Positions 45,610 to 55,065 of a stretch of DNA of 64,000 bases are shown piece after piece. How positions within the stretch are numbered: position 1 is the stretch's first letter; each line of letters opens with the position of its first letter. The DNA comes from Antarcticimicrobium sp040365005 (GTDB taxonomy: Bacteria; Pseudomonadota; Alphaproteobacteria; Rhodobacterales; Rhodobacteraceae). Under the pieces are notes generated by a model. It was not told the origin of the DNA. It saw nothing but the letters and a program-made list of their open reading frames with translations, and ran no database searches. The translations under genes and the position numbers were made by a program. The stretch spans positions 372,001 through 436,000 of the forward strand of contig NZ_BAABWV010000001.1 in NCBI RefSeq assembly GCF_040365005.1, given 5' to 3'.

Positions 45610-47586
45610 TCAGCCGCGCGACCGACCGCCGCGGGTGAAATCGATATTGTCGAAAACCTTGTCGCGATACTCGACATCCGATTTGTTCAGGGTCAGCCCG
45701 TTCTTGGCCACGACCGATTCACCGCCTCCGTCCAGCTCGATGCGATAGGACCGCGACCGCGCCTCCGCCGCCTGGCCCAATCGCCATGTCACGGCCTCGT
45801 CCGCCATCCCGTTCAATTCCTCCTCGGCCTCGGCGACCTCGGCATATCCCCCTCGCAGCGCCTCGATTTTCGCGAATTCCTGCGCCAGTGTCTTTCGGGC
45901 CAGGTCGATATCGCCGGGTTTGCGCATGCAGGGGTTAATTGCCACATGGCGCAGCCGGTACAGGTTTTCAAGGGTCTCCGGCCCGGCAGCGGCCGCAATC
46001 CTGTCCTTCAACTCGCCCGGATCGGTCTCGGCGTTGCGCAGGATCAGGTCCCGCAACAGCGCGTGATCGGAATCGGCACAGCCCATCGCCTCGATCCGGT
46101 GCTCGAATTCCACGATCAACTCCGGCGCAGAAATCGCCGTGGCCAGGATCACCGCCTCGCGCATATGGGTCTCGGCCGCGTCTCCGGCGGCCACCAGGAA
46201 CGACGACTTGGTCGACGCCGCCGGCCCCTCCAGCACCGCGCCCCGGCCCTTCCAGCCGCCCGCTACAAAGGCCCCCTGCCCGCGCGCACGCGGCTTTTTC
46301 TTCGGGCGGAACAGCTCCCAGCGCAGGTCCTTGATCTCCTGGCCGTAATGGCTGCGGATCGACGGATCGCGGATCGCCTTGATCCGCTCGCGCAGGGCCT
46401 TGTCCAGCGCTGCCTTGCGCTCGGGGCTGTCGAACGACCGGCCCTCGGTCTCCCGCTGCCACAACAGCCGCACCATCGGCTGCGCCGCGTCCAGCACCGC
46501 CTGCACCGCCCTGGCCCCCTCGGCGCGCAACAGATCGTCGGGGTCCTTGCCCTCGGGCATCAGTGCAAAGCGCAACGACTTGCCCGCCTCCAGCAGCGGC
46601 AGCGCCAGGTCGATCAGCCGCATCGCCGCGCCCAGCCCCGCCTTGTCGCCGTCCAGCGCGATGATCGGCTCGTCCGAGATCCGCCAGAGCAATTGCAGCT
46701 GCGTCTCGGTGATCGCCGTGCCCAGCGGCGCCACGGCGGCCGCGAACCCGGCCTCGACCAGCGCGATCACGTCCATGTAGCCCTCGGCCACCACCAGAGG
46801 CTGCCCCTTGCCCGCCGCCGCCCGCGCCGGACCGTGGTTGAACAACGACCGGCCCTTGTCGAACAACTCGGTCTCGGGGCTGTTGAGGTACTTGGCGTTG
46901 TCGGTGGGGTCCATCGCCCGGCCGCCAAAGGCGATCACCCGGCCGCGCGCATCGCGGATCGGGAACATGATCCGGTGGCGAAAGGTGTCATAGGGCTTGC
47001 CGCCCTTGTTGGAGGGTTTCGCCAGCCCGGCGGCGATGATCAGCTCTTCTTCGACCCCCTTGCCGCGCAGATGATCCCACAGGTTCTGCCAGCCCGGCGG
47101 GGCAAACCCGATCTCCCAGCGCTCCAGCGCCGCCGCGTCCAGTCCCCGGCGGGCCAGGTAATCGCGCGCCTCGGTGCCGGCCCCAGTGTTCAGCTGCAGG
47201 CGGAAAAACTGCGCCGCCTGCTCCATCACCTCGGCCAGTTGCCCGCGCCGGTCGGCCTTTTGCTGCGCCCTTGGATCGCGGGCGGGCATCTCCATCCCCA
47301 CCTCCCGCGCGAGGATCTCCACCGCCTCCATGAAGCTGACGTTCTCGGTCTCTTTCACGAAGCCGATGGCGTCGCCCTTGGCCTGGCAGCCAAAGCAGTA
47401 ATAGAATCCCTTGCGATCATCGACGTGGAAACTGGCGGTCTTCTCGTGGTGGAACGGGCACGGCGCCCACATGTCGCCTTTGGCCTGGTTCGATTTTCGA
47501 TTGTCCCAGATCACCTTGCGCCCCACCACCTGCGTAAGCGAGGTGCGGCTGCGCAATTCGTCCAGGAATCCGGGGGGCAATGACAT
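45610..47586 (-). CDS. dnaG: DNA primase
   Basis: 658 residues. The zinc-binding CHC2 domain has Cys43, His46, Cys64 and Cys67 (PCPFHHEKT and YYCFGC). The catalytic core holds the Toprim acidic residues (VVAEGYMDVIAL and IALDGDKAG). The C-terminal third is the helicase-binding region. It makes RNA primers for replication. The start at MSLPPGFLDELRSRTSLTQVV matches family N-termini; a GGGAGG site lies twelve bases upstream, and an earlier in-frame TTG (47613) is unlikely. Confidence 0.96.
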   Translation of the reverse strand: MSLPPGFLDELRSRTSLTQVVGRKVIWDNRKSNQAKGDMWAPCPFHHEKTASFHVDDRKGFYYCFGCQAKGDAIGFVKETENVSFMEAVEILAREVGMEMPARDPRAQQKADRRGQLAEVMEQAAQFFRLQLNTGAGTEARDYLARRGLDAAALERWEIGFAPPGWQNLWDHLRGKGVEEELIIAAGLAKPSNKGGKPYDTFRHRIMFPIRDARGRVIAFGGRAMDPTDNAKYLNSPETELFDKGRSLFNHGPARAAAGKGQPLVVAEGYMDVIALVEAGFAAAVAPLGTAITETQLQLLWRISDEPIIALDGDKAGLGAAMRLIDLALPLLEAGKSLRFALMPEGKDPDDLLRAEGARAVQAVLDAAQPMVRLLWQRETEGRSFDSPERKAALDKALRERIKAIRDPSIRSHYGQEIKDLRWELFRPKKKPRARGQGAFVAGGWKGRGAVLEGPAASTKSSFLVAAGDAAETHMREAVILATAISAPELIVEFEHRIEAMGCADSDHALLRDLILRNAETDPGELKDRIAAAAGPETLENLYRLRHVAINPCMRKPGDIDLARKTLAQEFAKIEALRGGYAEVAEAEEELNGMADEAVTWRLGQAAEARSRSYRIELDGGGESVVAKNGLTLNKSDVEYRDKVFDNIDFTRGGRSRG

Positions 47587-47670
47587 GGGCGCGATTATCC
47601 TCCCATTGACCAAGCCTGTCCAGAGCGGACGCGGACGGAAAACCGCGATCGACGGCCCGCCGCGACGCGA

Positions 47671-48009
47671 TCAGTTCTTCATGTCTTCCAGCATCTGCTG
47701 CCGCTGGTCCCAGGTTTGCAGGCATTGCTGCTCCCACAGGGTGCCCAGGTCGTTCTGCTTCAACTCGCGCCGCTTCATCTGGAAGACATAGCCCACCATC
47801 TGCGGAATCGCGGCGTTGTAGTTTTCCGGCCAGCTCGGGTCGGATGCGGCCAGGTGGTCGGCCACCTTGGCCTCCGCGACTCGGTCCAGCCGGGCCTGCT
47901 GCACCGCCGCCATCACCTGTGCCTCGTAGCGGCAGGCCTCCTCCTTTGCGTCGGCGGCCAGCACCGGCGTGGACAGAAGGGCGGCGGCAAGGGTCAGGCG
48001 GATCAACAT
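47671..48009 (-). CDS. Small exported hypothetical protein
   Basis: 112 residues, not recognised. A clear signal peptide (residues 1-18, cleavage after VLA) precedes a helical, charged mature part of about 94 residues with two cysteines (EEACRYEAQ and QQCLQTW). It lies between soxG and dnaG on the same strand, with about 40 bases to soxG, so it could be co-transcribed with the sox operon without being functionally tied to it. Confidence 0.7.
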   Translation of the reverse strand: MLIRLTLAAALLSTPVLAADAKEEACRYEAQVMAAVQQARLDRVAEAKVADHLAASDPSWPENYNAAIPQMVGYVFQMKRRELKQNDLGTLWEQQCLQTWDQRQQMLEDMKN

Positions 48010-48048
48010 CGGGGCAACTCCTGAATCGGTTGGTGTTCGCCCGCCACC

Positions 48049-48594
48049 CTACCCGCGCGCTGCGACCGCTTCCATCGCCGTTTTCAGGTCGTGAACCAAT
48101 GTCACCGCCATCGAGCGGAACACCAGGATCAGGAACGCCCGCTCGCCCACCCGGGTGACCGATCCCGGCATATGCGCCACCTGGCTGCGCGCCGTGTGCC
48201 CCCGCGTGAACACCGCGCCGCGCAGATCGACCGGCACCAGCCGCGCCAACACCTCCTCGGCGCCTGCGCCTTCCAGCCGAACCGCCGCCCAGGCGTCGCT
48301 CTGATCGCTCAGCGCAGCATGCTCGGCCAACCCCGGATCGGCCGCAGGTCCCATCAAAAACGCCTGTTCGCGCCCCATCCACACCGCCCGCGCCCCGGCC
48401 TTTCCGGTGGCCCTGTTCGGCGCCGGAAATGCCATGCCATGGGCCGCCTGCAACGCCTGCGACAGCGACTTTTCCCGCCCCTTGTAGGGCAGCAGCGCGG
48501 TCACCGCGCCCAGGTCCTCCTCGGTCAGCTTGACCGCCCCGATCTCCAGCGGCAGCAGCCCCGCGCAGGGGGATTTCGCAACAAGTTCAGCCAC
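48049..48594 (-). CDS. soxG: Sarcosine oxidase gamma subunit
   Basis: 181 residues. Heterotetrameric sarcosine oxidase converts sarcosine, tetrahydrofolate and O2 to glycine, methylene-tetrahydrofolate and peroxide. The gamma subunit has a GcvT-like fold, and the RGAVFTRGHTARSQVAHMPGSVTRVG segment matches family members. The start overlaps the alpha-subunit gene by eight bases. It is the last gene of soxBDAG. Confidence 0.9.
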   Translation of the reverse strand: MAELVAKSPCAGLLPLEIGAVKLTEEDLGAVTALLPYKGREKSLSQALQAAHGMAFPAPNRATGKAGARAVWMGREQAFLMGPAADPGLAEHAALSDQSDAWAAVRLEGAGAEEVLARLVPVDLRGAVFTRGHTARSQVAHMPGSVTRVGERAFLILVFRSMAVTLVHDLKTAMEAVAARG

Positions 48595-51517
48595 GCACGC
48601 GCCCTCCCTCGGGATCGAAGAACACCGGGTTCACCACCTCGCACAGGGTTTCCACCCCACGCAGATGGTCGACCATCTTCACCACCTCGCCGATCCGCTC
48701 CGGTCCGCGCCGCAGAAAGCCCAGCGCCACCACATGCCCCAGCGTCGGCGAATACCCCGCCGAGGTGACATGGCCCTGATCATTCTCGCGCGTGGGCGCG
48801 GCGTCCCTGTCGAACAGGTGCCCGCCGGCAGTGATCAGCTTGACCGCGCCCACCGGCTTCAGCCCCACCAGCCGCTCGCGCGCCGGGTCGGTCAACCCGG
48901 GCCGCTGGCTCAGCGTCTTGCCGATACAGTCCTTTTTCGCCGAGATCATCCGCCCCAAGCCGATGTCAAAAGCGGTGGTGCGCCCGTCGATCTCCGCATG
49001 GGTGATCAGCCCCTTCTCGATCCGCAGCACGTTCAACGCCTCCATGCCATAGGCGCCACCGCCGATCGCCTCGGCCCGCGCCACCAGAACCCGAAACAGG
49101 CTGTCGCCGAACCGCGCCGGCACCGACAGCTCATAGGCATGCTCGCCCGAGAACGAGATCCGGAACAGCCGCCCCGCGACCCCCATCACCCGCACCGCGC
49201 CGCAGGCCATGAACGGCCAGTCGCCCGCCTCCAGCGGCGCGTCCAGCAGCCCGTTCAGCAGCTCGCGCGATTTCGGCCCGGCCACCGCGAACTGCGCCCA
49301 TTGCTCGGTCACGGAAGCGAAGCGCACGTCCCACTCCGGCCGCAGGCCCTGGTGCACGAACTCCAGATGCCGCATCACCTCGCCCGCCGCCGCCGTGGTG
49401 GTGGTCATCAGGTAGTGATGCTCCCCCAGCCGCGCGGTGGTGCCGTCATCCATGACGTAACCGTCCTCGCGCAGCATCAGCCCATAGCGCACCCGCCCGA
49501 CCTTCAGCGTGCTGAACATGTTGGTATAGACGAAATCGAGAAACCGCCCCGCGTCCGGCCCCTGGATGTCGATCTTGCCCAGCGTCGAGACATCACAGAT
49601 CCCCACCGCCGCGCGCACCATCCCCACCTCGCGGTCACAACTCTGCCGCCAGGTCTTTTCCCCCGGCGCCGGGAAAGTGCTGGGCCGATACCACAGCCCC
49701 GCCTCCACCATCGGCGCGCCGCGCTCGGTGCTGGCCTTGTGGCTGGTGGTGAACCGTTCGGGCGCAAACCCCTTGCCCTGCCCGCCCGCGCCCAGCGCCG
49801 CGATGGCAATCGGACTATAGGGCGGCCGGAACGTGGTCGTTCCGGTCTCGGGGATCCCCCGCCCGGTGGCATCGGCCAGCACGGCCAACGCCGCCACGTT
49901 GGAACTCTTGCCCTGGTCGGTGGCCATGCCCTGCGTGGTATAGCGCTTCATATGCTCGACCGAGCGGTAATTCTCCGCCGCCGCCTGGCGGACGTCCTTC
50001 ACGGTCACGTCGTTCTGGAAATCCAGCCAGGCCCGCCCCTTGCCCGCCACCGCCCAGAGCGGCGAGATGGCATAGCGAGCGTCCTCCGCAACCGGCAGAT
50101 CGGCTTTCGGCGCGCTAATGCCAAGATCGGCCAGGGCCCCGCGTGCGGCTTCTGCCCCTTCGCGCAGGCAGGCCAGCGTCGGGAACGCGCCGTTGCAGGC
50201 CCCCGCCGCGACCATCCCAGGCACCGCACCGGGCGAAGGCACGAAACCGGCGATATCCTCGCGCCAGACCGGCCGCCCGTTCATGTGGCAGGTCAGGTGA
50301 ACGCTCGGGTTCCAGCCGCCCGACATGGCCAGGCAATCGGTCTCCACCCGGTGCTCCCCCGCGCCGCCGCGCAGGGTGATCGCCTCCAGTCCCAGCCGCC
50401 CGGCGCTGCCGACCACATGGGCGCCGCGATGCACCTCGAACAGGTCCGACCCCGGCGCATCGGCGCGGCTGTCGATCACCGCCACCACGTCGACCCCGGC
50501 CTTGACCAGATCGCGCGCCGTGCGATGGGCGTCGTCGTTGTTGGCAAAGACCGACACCCGCCGCCCCGGGCTCACCCCCCAGCGATTGAGATAGGCGCGC
50601 ACCGCCCCCGCCGTCATGATCCCGGGCCGGTCGTTGTCGGCAAAGGCGATCGGCCGCTCCAGCGCCCCCGCCGCCAGCACCGCGCGTTTCGCCACGATGC
50701 GCCAGAAACACTCCAGCGGCAGCCCCTCCTGCGGCGCGCGGTGATGGCCGACCCGCTCCAGCGCCGCGAAGGTGCCCTGGTCATAGGCCCCGGCGACGGT
50801 GGTGCGGGTCATCAGCCGCACGTTCTCCATCGCCGCCAGCTCGGCCAGAACCTCGCCGGCCCATTCGTGCCCCGGCCGTCCGTCGATCTCTTCGCATTCG
50901 GCCAGCAGCCGCCCGCCCATGCGCATGTCCTCGTCGGCCAGGATCACCTCGGCCCCGGCGCGCCCCGCCACCAAAGCCGCCATCAGCCCGGCGGGCCCGG
51001 CCCCGATCACCAACAGGTCACAGAATGCAAAGGCACGCTCATAGCGGTCCGGATCCGGGGCCCCCGACAGCGCCCCCAACCCGGCGGCGCGGCGAATCGC
51101 CGGCTCGTAAAGCTTTTCCCAGAACGCCTTGGGCCACATGAAGGTCTTGTAGTAGAACCCGGCGCCAAAGAACGGCGCGGCCAGGTTGTTCAGGCTCAAC
51201 AGATCGTACTTCAGCGACGGCCAGGCATTCTGGCTGCGCGCCTCCAGCCCCGGGTGGATCTCCTGCACCGTGGCACGGGTGTTGGGCGTCTGCCGCGCCC
51301 CCGCCCCCACCGTCACCAGCGCATTGGGTTCCTCGCTGCCCGCCGTCAGGATGCCGCGCGGCCGATGATACTTGAACGACCGCCCCACCAACCGCACCCC
51401 GTTCGCCAGCAGTGCCGAGGCCAGCGTATCGCCCTCCAGCCCGGCATGGCGCACCCCGTCGAACCGGAACGGCACCGAGCGTGACCGATCCAGCAGCCCC
51501 TTGCCCGCGATCCTCAT
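48587..51517 (-). CDS. soxA: Sarcosine oxidase alpha subunit
   Basis: 976 residues. The N-terminal part has a 2Fe-2S-ferredoxin-like segment without cysteines (GVRLVGRSFKYHRPRG), then the dinucleotide fold (VIGAGPAGLMAALVAGRAGAEV) that binds NAD. The C-terminal half (MVRAAVGICDVSTLGKIDIQGPDAG) is the GcvT-like folate domain. The start ATG (51517) overlaps the delta-subunit stop by four bases and follows a GGAGGTGG site. Earlier in-frame starts lie inside soxD. Confidence 0.95.
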   Translation of the reverse strand: MRIAGKGLLDRSRSVPFRFDGVRHAGLEGDTLASALLANGVRLVGRSFKYHRPRGILTAGSEEPNALVTVGAGARQTPNTRATVQEIHPGLEARSQNAWPSLKYDLLSLNNLAAPFFGAGFYYKTFMWPKAFWEKLYEPAIRRAAGLGALSGAPDPDRYERAFAFCDLLVIGAGPAGLMAALVAGRAGAEVILADEDMRMGGRLLAECEEIDGRPGHEWAGEVLAELAAMENVRLMTRTTVAGAYDQGTFAALERVGHHRAPQEGLPLECFWRIVAKRAVLAAGALERPIAFADNDRPGIMTAGAVRAYLNRWGVSPGRRVSVFANNDDAHRTARDLVKAGVDVVAVIDSRADAPGSDLFEVHRGAHVVGSAGRLGLEAITLRGGAGEHRVETDCLAMSGGWNPSVHLTCHMNGRPVWREDIAGFVPSPGAVPGMVAAGACNGAFPTLACLREGAEAARGALADLGISAPKADLPVAEDARYAISPLWAVAGKGRAWLDFQNDVTVKDVRQAAAENYRSVEHMKRYTTQGMATDQGKSSNVAALAVLADATGRGIPETGTTTFRPPYSPIAIAALGAGGQGKGFAPERFTTSHKASTERGAPMVEAGLWYRPSTFPAPGEKTWRQSCDREVGMVRAAVGICDVSTLGKIDIQGPDAGRFLDFVYTNMFSTLKVGRVRYGLMLREDGYVMDDGTTARLGEHHYLMTTTTAAAGEVMRHLEFVHQGLRPEWDVRFASVTEQWAQFAVAGPKSRELLNGLLDAPLEAGDWPFMACGAVRVMGVAGRLFRISFSGEHAYELSVPARFGDSLFRVLVARAEAIGGGAYGMEALNVLRIEKGLITHAEIDGRTTAFDIGLGRMISAKKDCIGKTLSQRPGLTDPARERLVGLKPVGAVKLITAGGHLFDRDAAPTRENDQGHVTSAGYSPTLGHVVALGFLRRGPERIGEVVKMVDHLRGVETLCEVVNPVFFDPEGGRVRG

Positions 51518-51777
51518 GCGCCCACCTCCCCGGCCAGCCGGCAGTCCAGCACCGCGTGGCTCACCGTGTCGCGGGTGACCACGATCCAGGCACCGCAGCC
51601 ATCGGCGTGATACCACAGGTCCCGGGTCTCGCCCGCCGGGTTGTCGCGCAGAAACACATAGGCGTCCCAGGCCGCCGCGCCCGCATCAGGTTCCGGCCGC
51701 TCCAGCGCCAGTGCCGCGCCCTTGTAATAGAATTCCCGGCGATCCCGCTCGCCGCAGAGCGGACAGGTGATCCTCAT
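51514..51777 (-). CDS. soxD: Sarcosine oxidase delta subunit
   Basis: 87 residues. The zinc site is readable: Cys5, Cys8 (TCPLCGERD), His57 and Cys61 (WYHADGCGAW). This small subunit completes the heterotetramer. The start is at MRITCPLCG, the usual N-terminus; it lies 59 bases after soxB and overlaps soxA by four. Confidence 0.93.
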   Translation of the reverse strand: MRITCPLCGERDRREFYYKGAALALERPEPDAGAAAWDAYVFLRDNPAGETRDLWYHADGCGAWIVVTRDTVSHAVLDCRLAGEVGA

Positions 51778-51836
51778 CGCGCGCGCCCCTGCTTCTTCTC
51801 TTTGAAAATACTCATGCTCGGCCTCTCCGCCCGCGC

Positions 51837-53090
51837 TCAGTGCAGATTGTGCTGCGCACCGGTGCCCTCCTCGTCCATGATGCCGACCCCGGTGCGGAAC
51901 CGGTCGAGCCGGAACTGCGCGGCCGCCGCGTGCGGCTGCCCGGTCGCGATCAGATGGGCGAAACAATGGCCCGAGCCGGGCACCGCCTTGAACCCGCCGT
52001 AGCACCAGCCGCAGTTGAGAAAGAGCCCGTCGATCCCGGCCTTGTCGATGATCGGTGATCCGTCGGGCGTCATGTCCATGATACCGCCCCAACTGCGCAG
52101 CACCCGCGCCTTGCCGATCATCGGCATCAGGGTCATCCCCGCCTCCATCACGTGTTCCACCGCCGGCAGGTTGCCGCGCGCGGCATAGGAGGCATACATG
52201 TCGATATCGCCGCCGAAGACCAGCCCGCCCTTGTCCGACTGGCTGATATAGAAATGCCCCATGCCGAAGGTCACCACCGTGTCGATCAGCGGCTTCAGCC
52301 CCTCGGTGACAAAGGCCTGCAACACGTGGCTCTCGATCGGCAGCCGCATCCCCGCCAGGGCCGCCACCTGGCTTGAACGGCCGGCAACCACGATCCCGAC
52401 CTTCTTCGCCCGGATCGCGCCGCGGGTGGTCTGCACCCCGGTCACGGCGCCGTTCTCCACGTCGATCCCGGTCACTTCACAGTTCTGGATCAGGTCGACG
52501 CCCCTCTGGTCGGCCCCCCGGGCATAGCCCCAGGCCACCGCGTCATGGCGCGCGGTGCCGCCGCGTGGGTGATACAGCCCGCCGTAGACCGGGAACCGCG
52601 CATTGTCGAAATCGAGGTAAGGTACCATCCTTCGCACGCCCTCGCGGTCCAGCAGGATCGCGTCGTCGCCCTGGTTCACCATCGCGTTGCCACGCCGGAC
52701 AGAGGCGTCGCGCTGACCGTCGGAATGAAACAGGTTGAGCACACCGCGCTGCGAATGCATCACGTTGAAGTTCAGCTCCTGTTCCAGCCCCTCCCAGAGC
52801 TTGAGCGAATGGGAATAGAACTCCGAATTTCCCGGCAGCCCGTAGTTGGCCCGCACGATGGTGGTGTTGCGCCCGACATTGCCGCCGCCGAGATAGCCCT
52901 TCTCCAACACCGCGATATTGCTCAGCCCGTGTTCGCGGGCCAGGTAATAGGCGGTCGCCAACCCATGGCCGCCACCGCCGATGATGACGATGTCATAGGC
53001 CGGCCTGGGTTCGGGGTCGCGCCAATGGGCGGTCCACCCCCTGTTGCCGGTCAATCCCTCCCTGAGGACTCGCAGCCCGGAAAATCGCAT
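51837..53090 (-). CDS. soxB: Sarcosine oxidase beta subunit
   Basis: 417 residues. The FAD-binding motif is IVIIGGGGHGLATAYYLA at 34-51. A GGLYHPRGGTARHDAVAW segment (171-187) holds His174 and His182, one of which should carry the covalent FMN of this enzyme family. The C-terminal GWCYGGFKA segment closes the sarcosine site. The start has an AGGAG site. First gene of soxBDAG; the folate-pathway partners often found beside it are not in this window. Confidence 0.95.
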   Translation of the reverse strand: MRFSGLRVLREGLTGNRGWTAHWRDPEPRPAYDIVIIGGGGHGLATAYYLAREHGLSNIAVLEKGYLGGGNVGRNTTIVRANYGLPGNSEFYSHSLKLWEGLEQELNFNVMHSQRGVLNLFHSDGQRDASVRRGNAMVNQGDDAILLDREGVRRMVPYLDFDNARFPVYGGLYHPRGGTARHDAVAWGYARGADQRGVDLIQNCEVTGIDVENGAVTGVQTTRGAIRAKKVGIVVAGRSSQVAALAGMRLPIESHVLQAFVTEGLKPLIDTVVTFGMGHFYISQSDKGGLVFGGDIDMYASYAARGNLPAVEHVMEAGMTLMPMIGKARVLRSWGGIMDMTPDGSPIIDKAGIDGLFLNCGWCYGGFKAVPGSGHCFAHLIATGQPHAAAAQFRLDRFRTGVGIMDEEGTGAQHNLH

Positions 53091-53307
53091 CTCGGTCTCC
53101 TGACAGATCGGCGCGCGACGGCGCGCCCGACGGCGGTGACACTATCACCGGATCAGGGATTGACCAGCCCGGGAAACCCGAAAAGGGACAGGCCGCCCGA
53201 GACAGGATCGCGGCTGGAGCCGCAGGCCCCCGGAACACGGCCGAAGTGTACGAAACGGCGCCGGAATCCCCCGATCCCGGCGCCGCGCGTGATCCGGTAC
53301 CGCCGGG

Positions 53308-54735
53308 TCAGAGCCCCTTGGCGCGGTAGCTGGCCGCCACCTTGCCGATCGACACGATATAGGCCGCCGTGCGCAGGTCCTGCACGTCGGCCCGGTCGTG
53401 CCAGACCTCGCGCATCGACTGGTAGGCGGTGCGCATGGTGTCGTCGAGCCCCGAGCGGACAAGCTCCAACTCATCGGCGCCGCGCAGGTACTTCTCCTTG
53501 AAATCCGGGCTTGGAGACCAGGTCTTGCCGAGGGCGTCACTCAGGGTCTCGAGCTGCTCGACCACCAGTTGGTGGCGCGCCTCCTCCTGGCGCCGCTGCA
53601 TCCGGCCAAAGCGGATGTGGGACAGGTTCTTGACCCACTCGAAATAGGACACCGTCACGCCGCCGGCATTGGCGTACATGTCCGGGATGATCACCGTGCC
53701 CTTGTCGCGCAGGATCTCGTCGGCCCCCGCCGTCACCGGACCGTTGGCGGCCTCGATGATCAGCGGCGCCTGTATCCGGTGCGCGTTGGCCAGGTTGATC
53801 ACCCCTTCCAGCGCCGCCGGGATCAGGATGTCGCAATCGTGTTCGAGCACCGCCGCCCCCTCGGCGGTATGGGTGGCATCGGGGAACCCGGAGACCCCGC
53901 CGTGCCGCGCGATCCAGTGATGCACCGCCTCGACGTCCAGCCCGCCCTCGTCGAACAGCGCGCCGTCGCGCTCGATGATCCCGGTGATCCGCACACCGTC
54001 CTGCTGGGCCAGGAACTTGGCCGCGTGATAACCCACGTTGCCCAGCCCCTGCACGATCACCCGCTTGCCCTCGAGACCGCCGGTCAGACCGGCCTTCTCG
54101 ACGTCGCGCGGATCGCGAAAGAACTCGCGCAGGGCGAATTGCACGCCGCGCCCGGTGGCCTCGACCCGCCCGGCGATGCCGCCGGCGTTCAGCGGCTTGC
54201 CGGTGACGCAGGCGCGCGCGTTGATGTCGGTGGTGTTCATCCGCGCGTATTGGTCGGCGATCCAGGCCATCTCGCGTTCGCCGGTGCCCATGTCCGGCGC
54301 CGGCACGTTCTGCGACGGGTTGATCAGGTCGCGCTTGGCCAGCTCATAGGCAAAGCGGCGGGTGATCATCTCCAACTCGTGCTCTTCGTACTGGCGCGGG
54401 TCGATGCACAGCCCGCCCTTGGAGCCGCCGAAGGGCGCCTCGACCAGCGCGCATTTATAGGTCATCAGCGCCGCCAGCGCCTCGACCTCGTCCTGGTTCA
54501 CCGCCATGGCGTAGCGGATGCCGCCCTTGACCGGTTCCATGTGCTCGGAATGCACCGAGCGGTACCCGGTAAAGGTGTGGATCTGGCCACGCAGCCGCAC
54601 CCCGAACCGAACCGTGTAGGTCGCGTTGCAGACACGGATCTTTTCCTCAAGGCCAGGCGGAAGATCCATGATCGCCGCCGCCCTGTTGAACATGAGGTCC
54701 ACGCTTTCACGAAAACTCGGTTCCTGTAGGACCAT
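53308..54735 (-). CDS. gdhA: Glutamate/leucine-type amino acid dehydrogenase
   Basis: 475 residues. The N-terminal domain has KGGIRY (70-75), catalytic Lys94 (MTYKCALVEAPFGGSKGG), and Lys106. The Rossmann domain has VIVQGLGNVGYHAAKF. The length and the EPVKGGIRYAMAVN start fit the Glu/Leu/Phe/Val dehydrogenase family; the glutamate-specific branch is likeliest. It interconverts glutamate and 2-oxoglutarate with ammonia. The ATG has an AGAGGAGG site. It is upstream of the sox operon on the same strand but 200 bases away, so probably separately transcribed. Confidence 0.9.
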   Translation of the reverse strand: MVLQEPSFRESVDLMFNRAAAIMDLPPGLEEKIRVCNATYTVRFGVRLRGQIHTFTGYRSVHSEHMEPVKGGIRYAMAVNQDEVEALAALMTYKCALVEAPFGGSKGGLCIDPRQYEEHELEMITRRFAYELAKRDLINPSQNVPAPDMGTGEREMAWIADQYARMNTTDINARACVTGKPLNAGGIAGRVEATGRGVQFALREFFRDPRDVEKAGLTGGLEGKRVIVQGLGNVGYHAAKFLAQQDGVRITGIIERDGALFDEGGLDVEAVHHWIARHGGVSGFPDATHTAEGAAVLEHDCDILIPAALEGVINLANAHRIQAPLIIEAANGPVTAGADEILRDKGTVIIPDMYANAGGVTVSYFEWVKNLSHIRFGRMQRRQEEARHQLVVEQLETLSDALGKTWSPSPDFKEKYLRGADELELVRSGLDDTMRTAYQSMREVWHDRADVQDLRTAAYIVSIGKVAASYRAKGL

Positions 54736-55065
54736 GGGTAAACCTCCTCTTGCCGTTCCCAGATCACGCGCGACTCGCCGCCCGCGGTCGCATTCCAGCA
54801 GCCTAGGACCTTCGTTGACGGGCTGCGACCATTTTAAGCATTCACGATCCGGAAGCCGAATTTTCCGGCACCCCGAGACCCACCTCCGCGGAAATGCGGG
54901 GGACGGGAAAACGGCCCGAATACCCCCGATTCCCGCGCTAAAAGCCCCTGTTTTCCCCGAAATACCGTGTATTCGCCCAACTTAGGCCACGATCCGGGCA
55001 GACAAAGACCAAGGTGACATGCGTCCCGACGAACAGGACGCGGATCATGTTTAACGAGGACCGCC
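54736..55065. other. Divergent intergenic region between gdhA and tadG-like gene
   Basis: 330 bases that must carry both promoters. A dyad GCGTCC (55021-55026), nine bases, GGACGC (55036-55041) lies 25 bases before the tadG-like start. Near the middle, two short hairpins rich in G/C occur but no clear -35/-10 pair stands out. Confidence 0.35.

Noticed and set aside
48530..51484. A 984-codon plus-strand open frame opposite soxA and soxG
   Set aside because: The sequence is Arg/His/Pro/Gln-rich, typical of antisense frames, and has no family resemblance.
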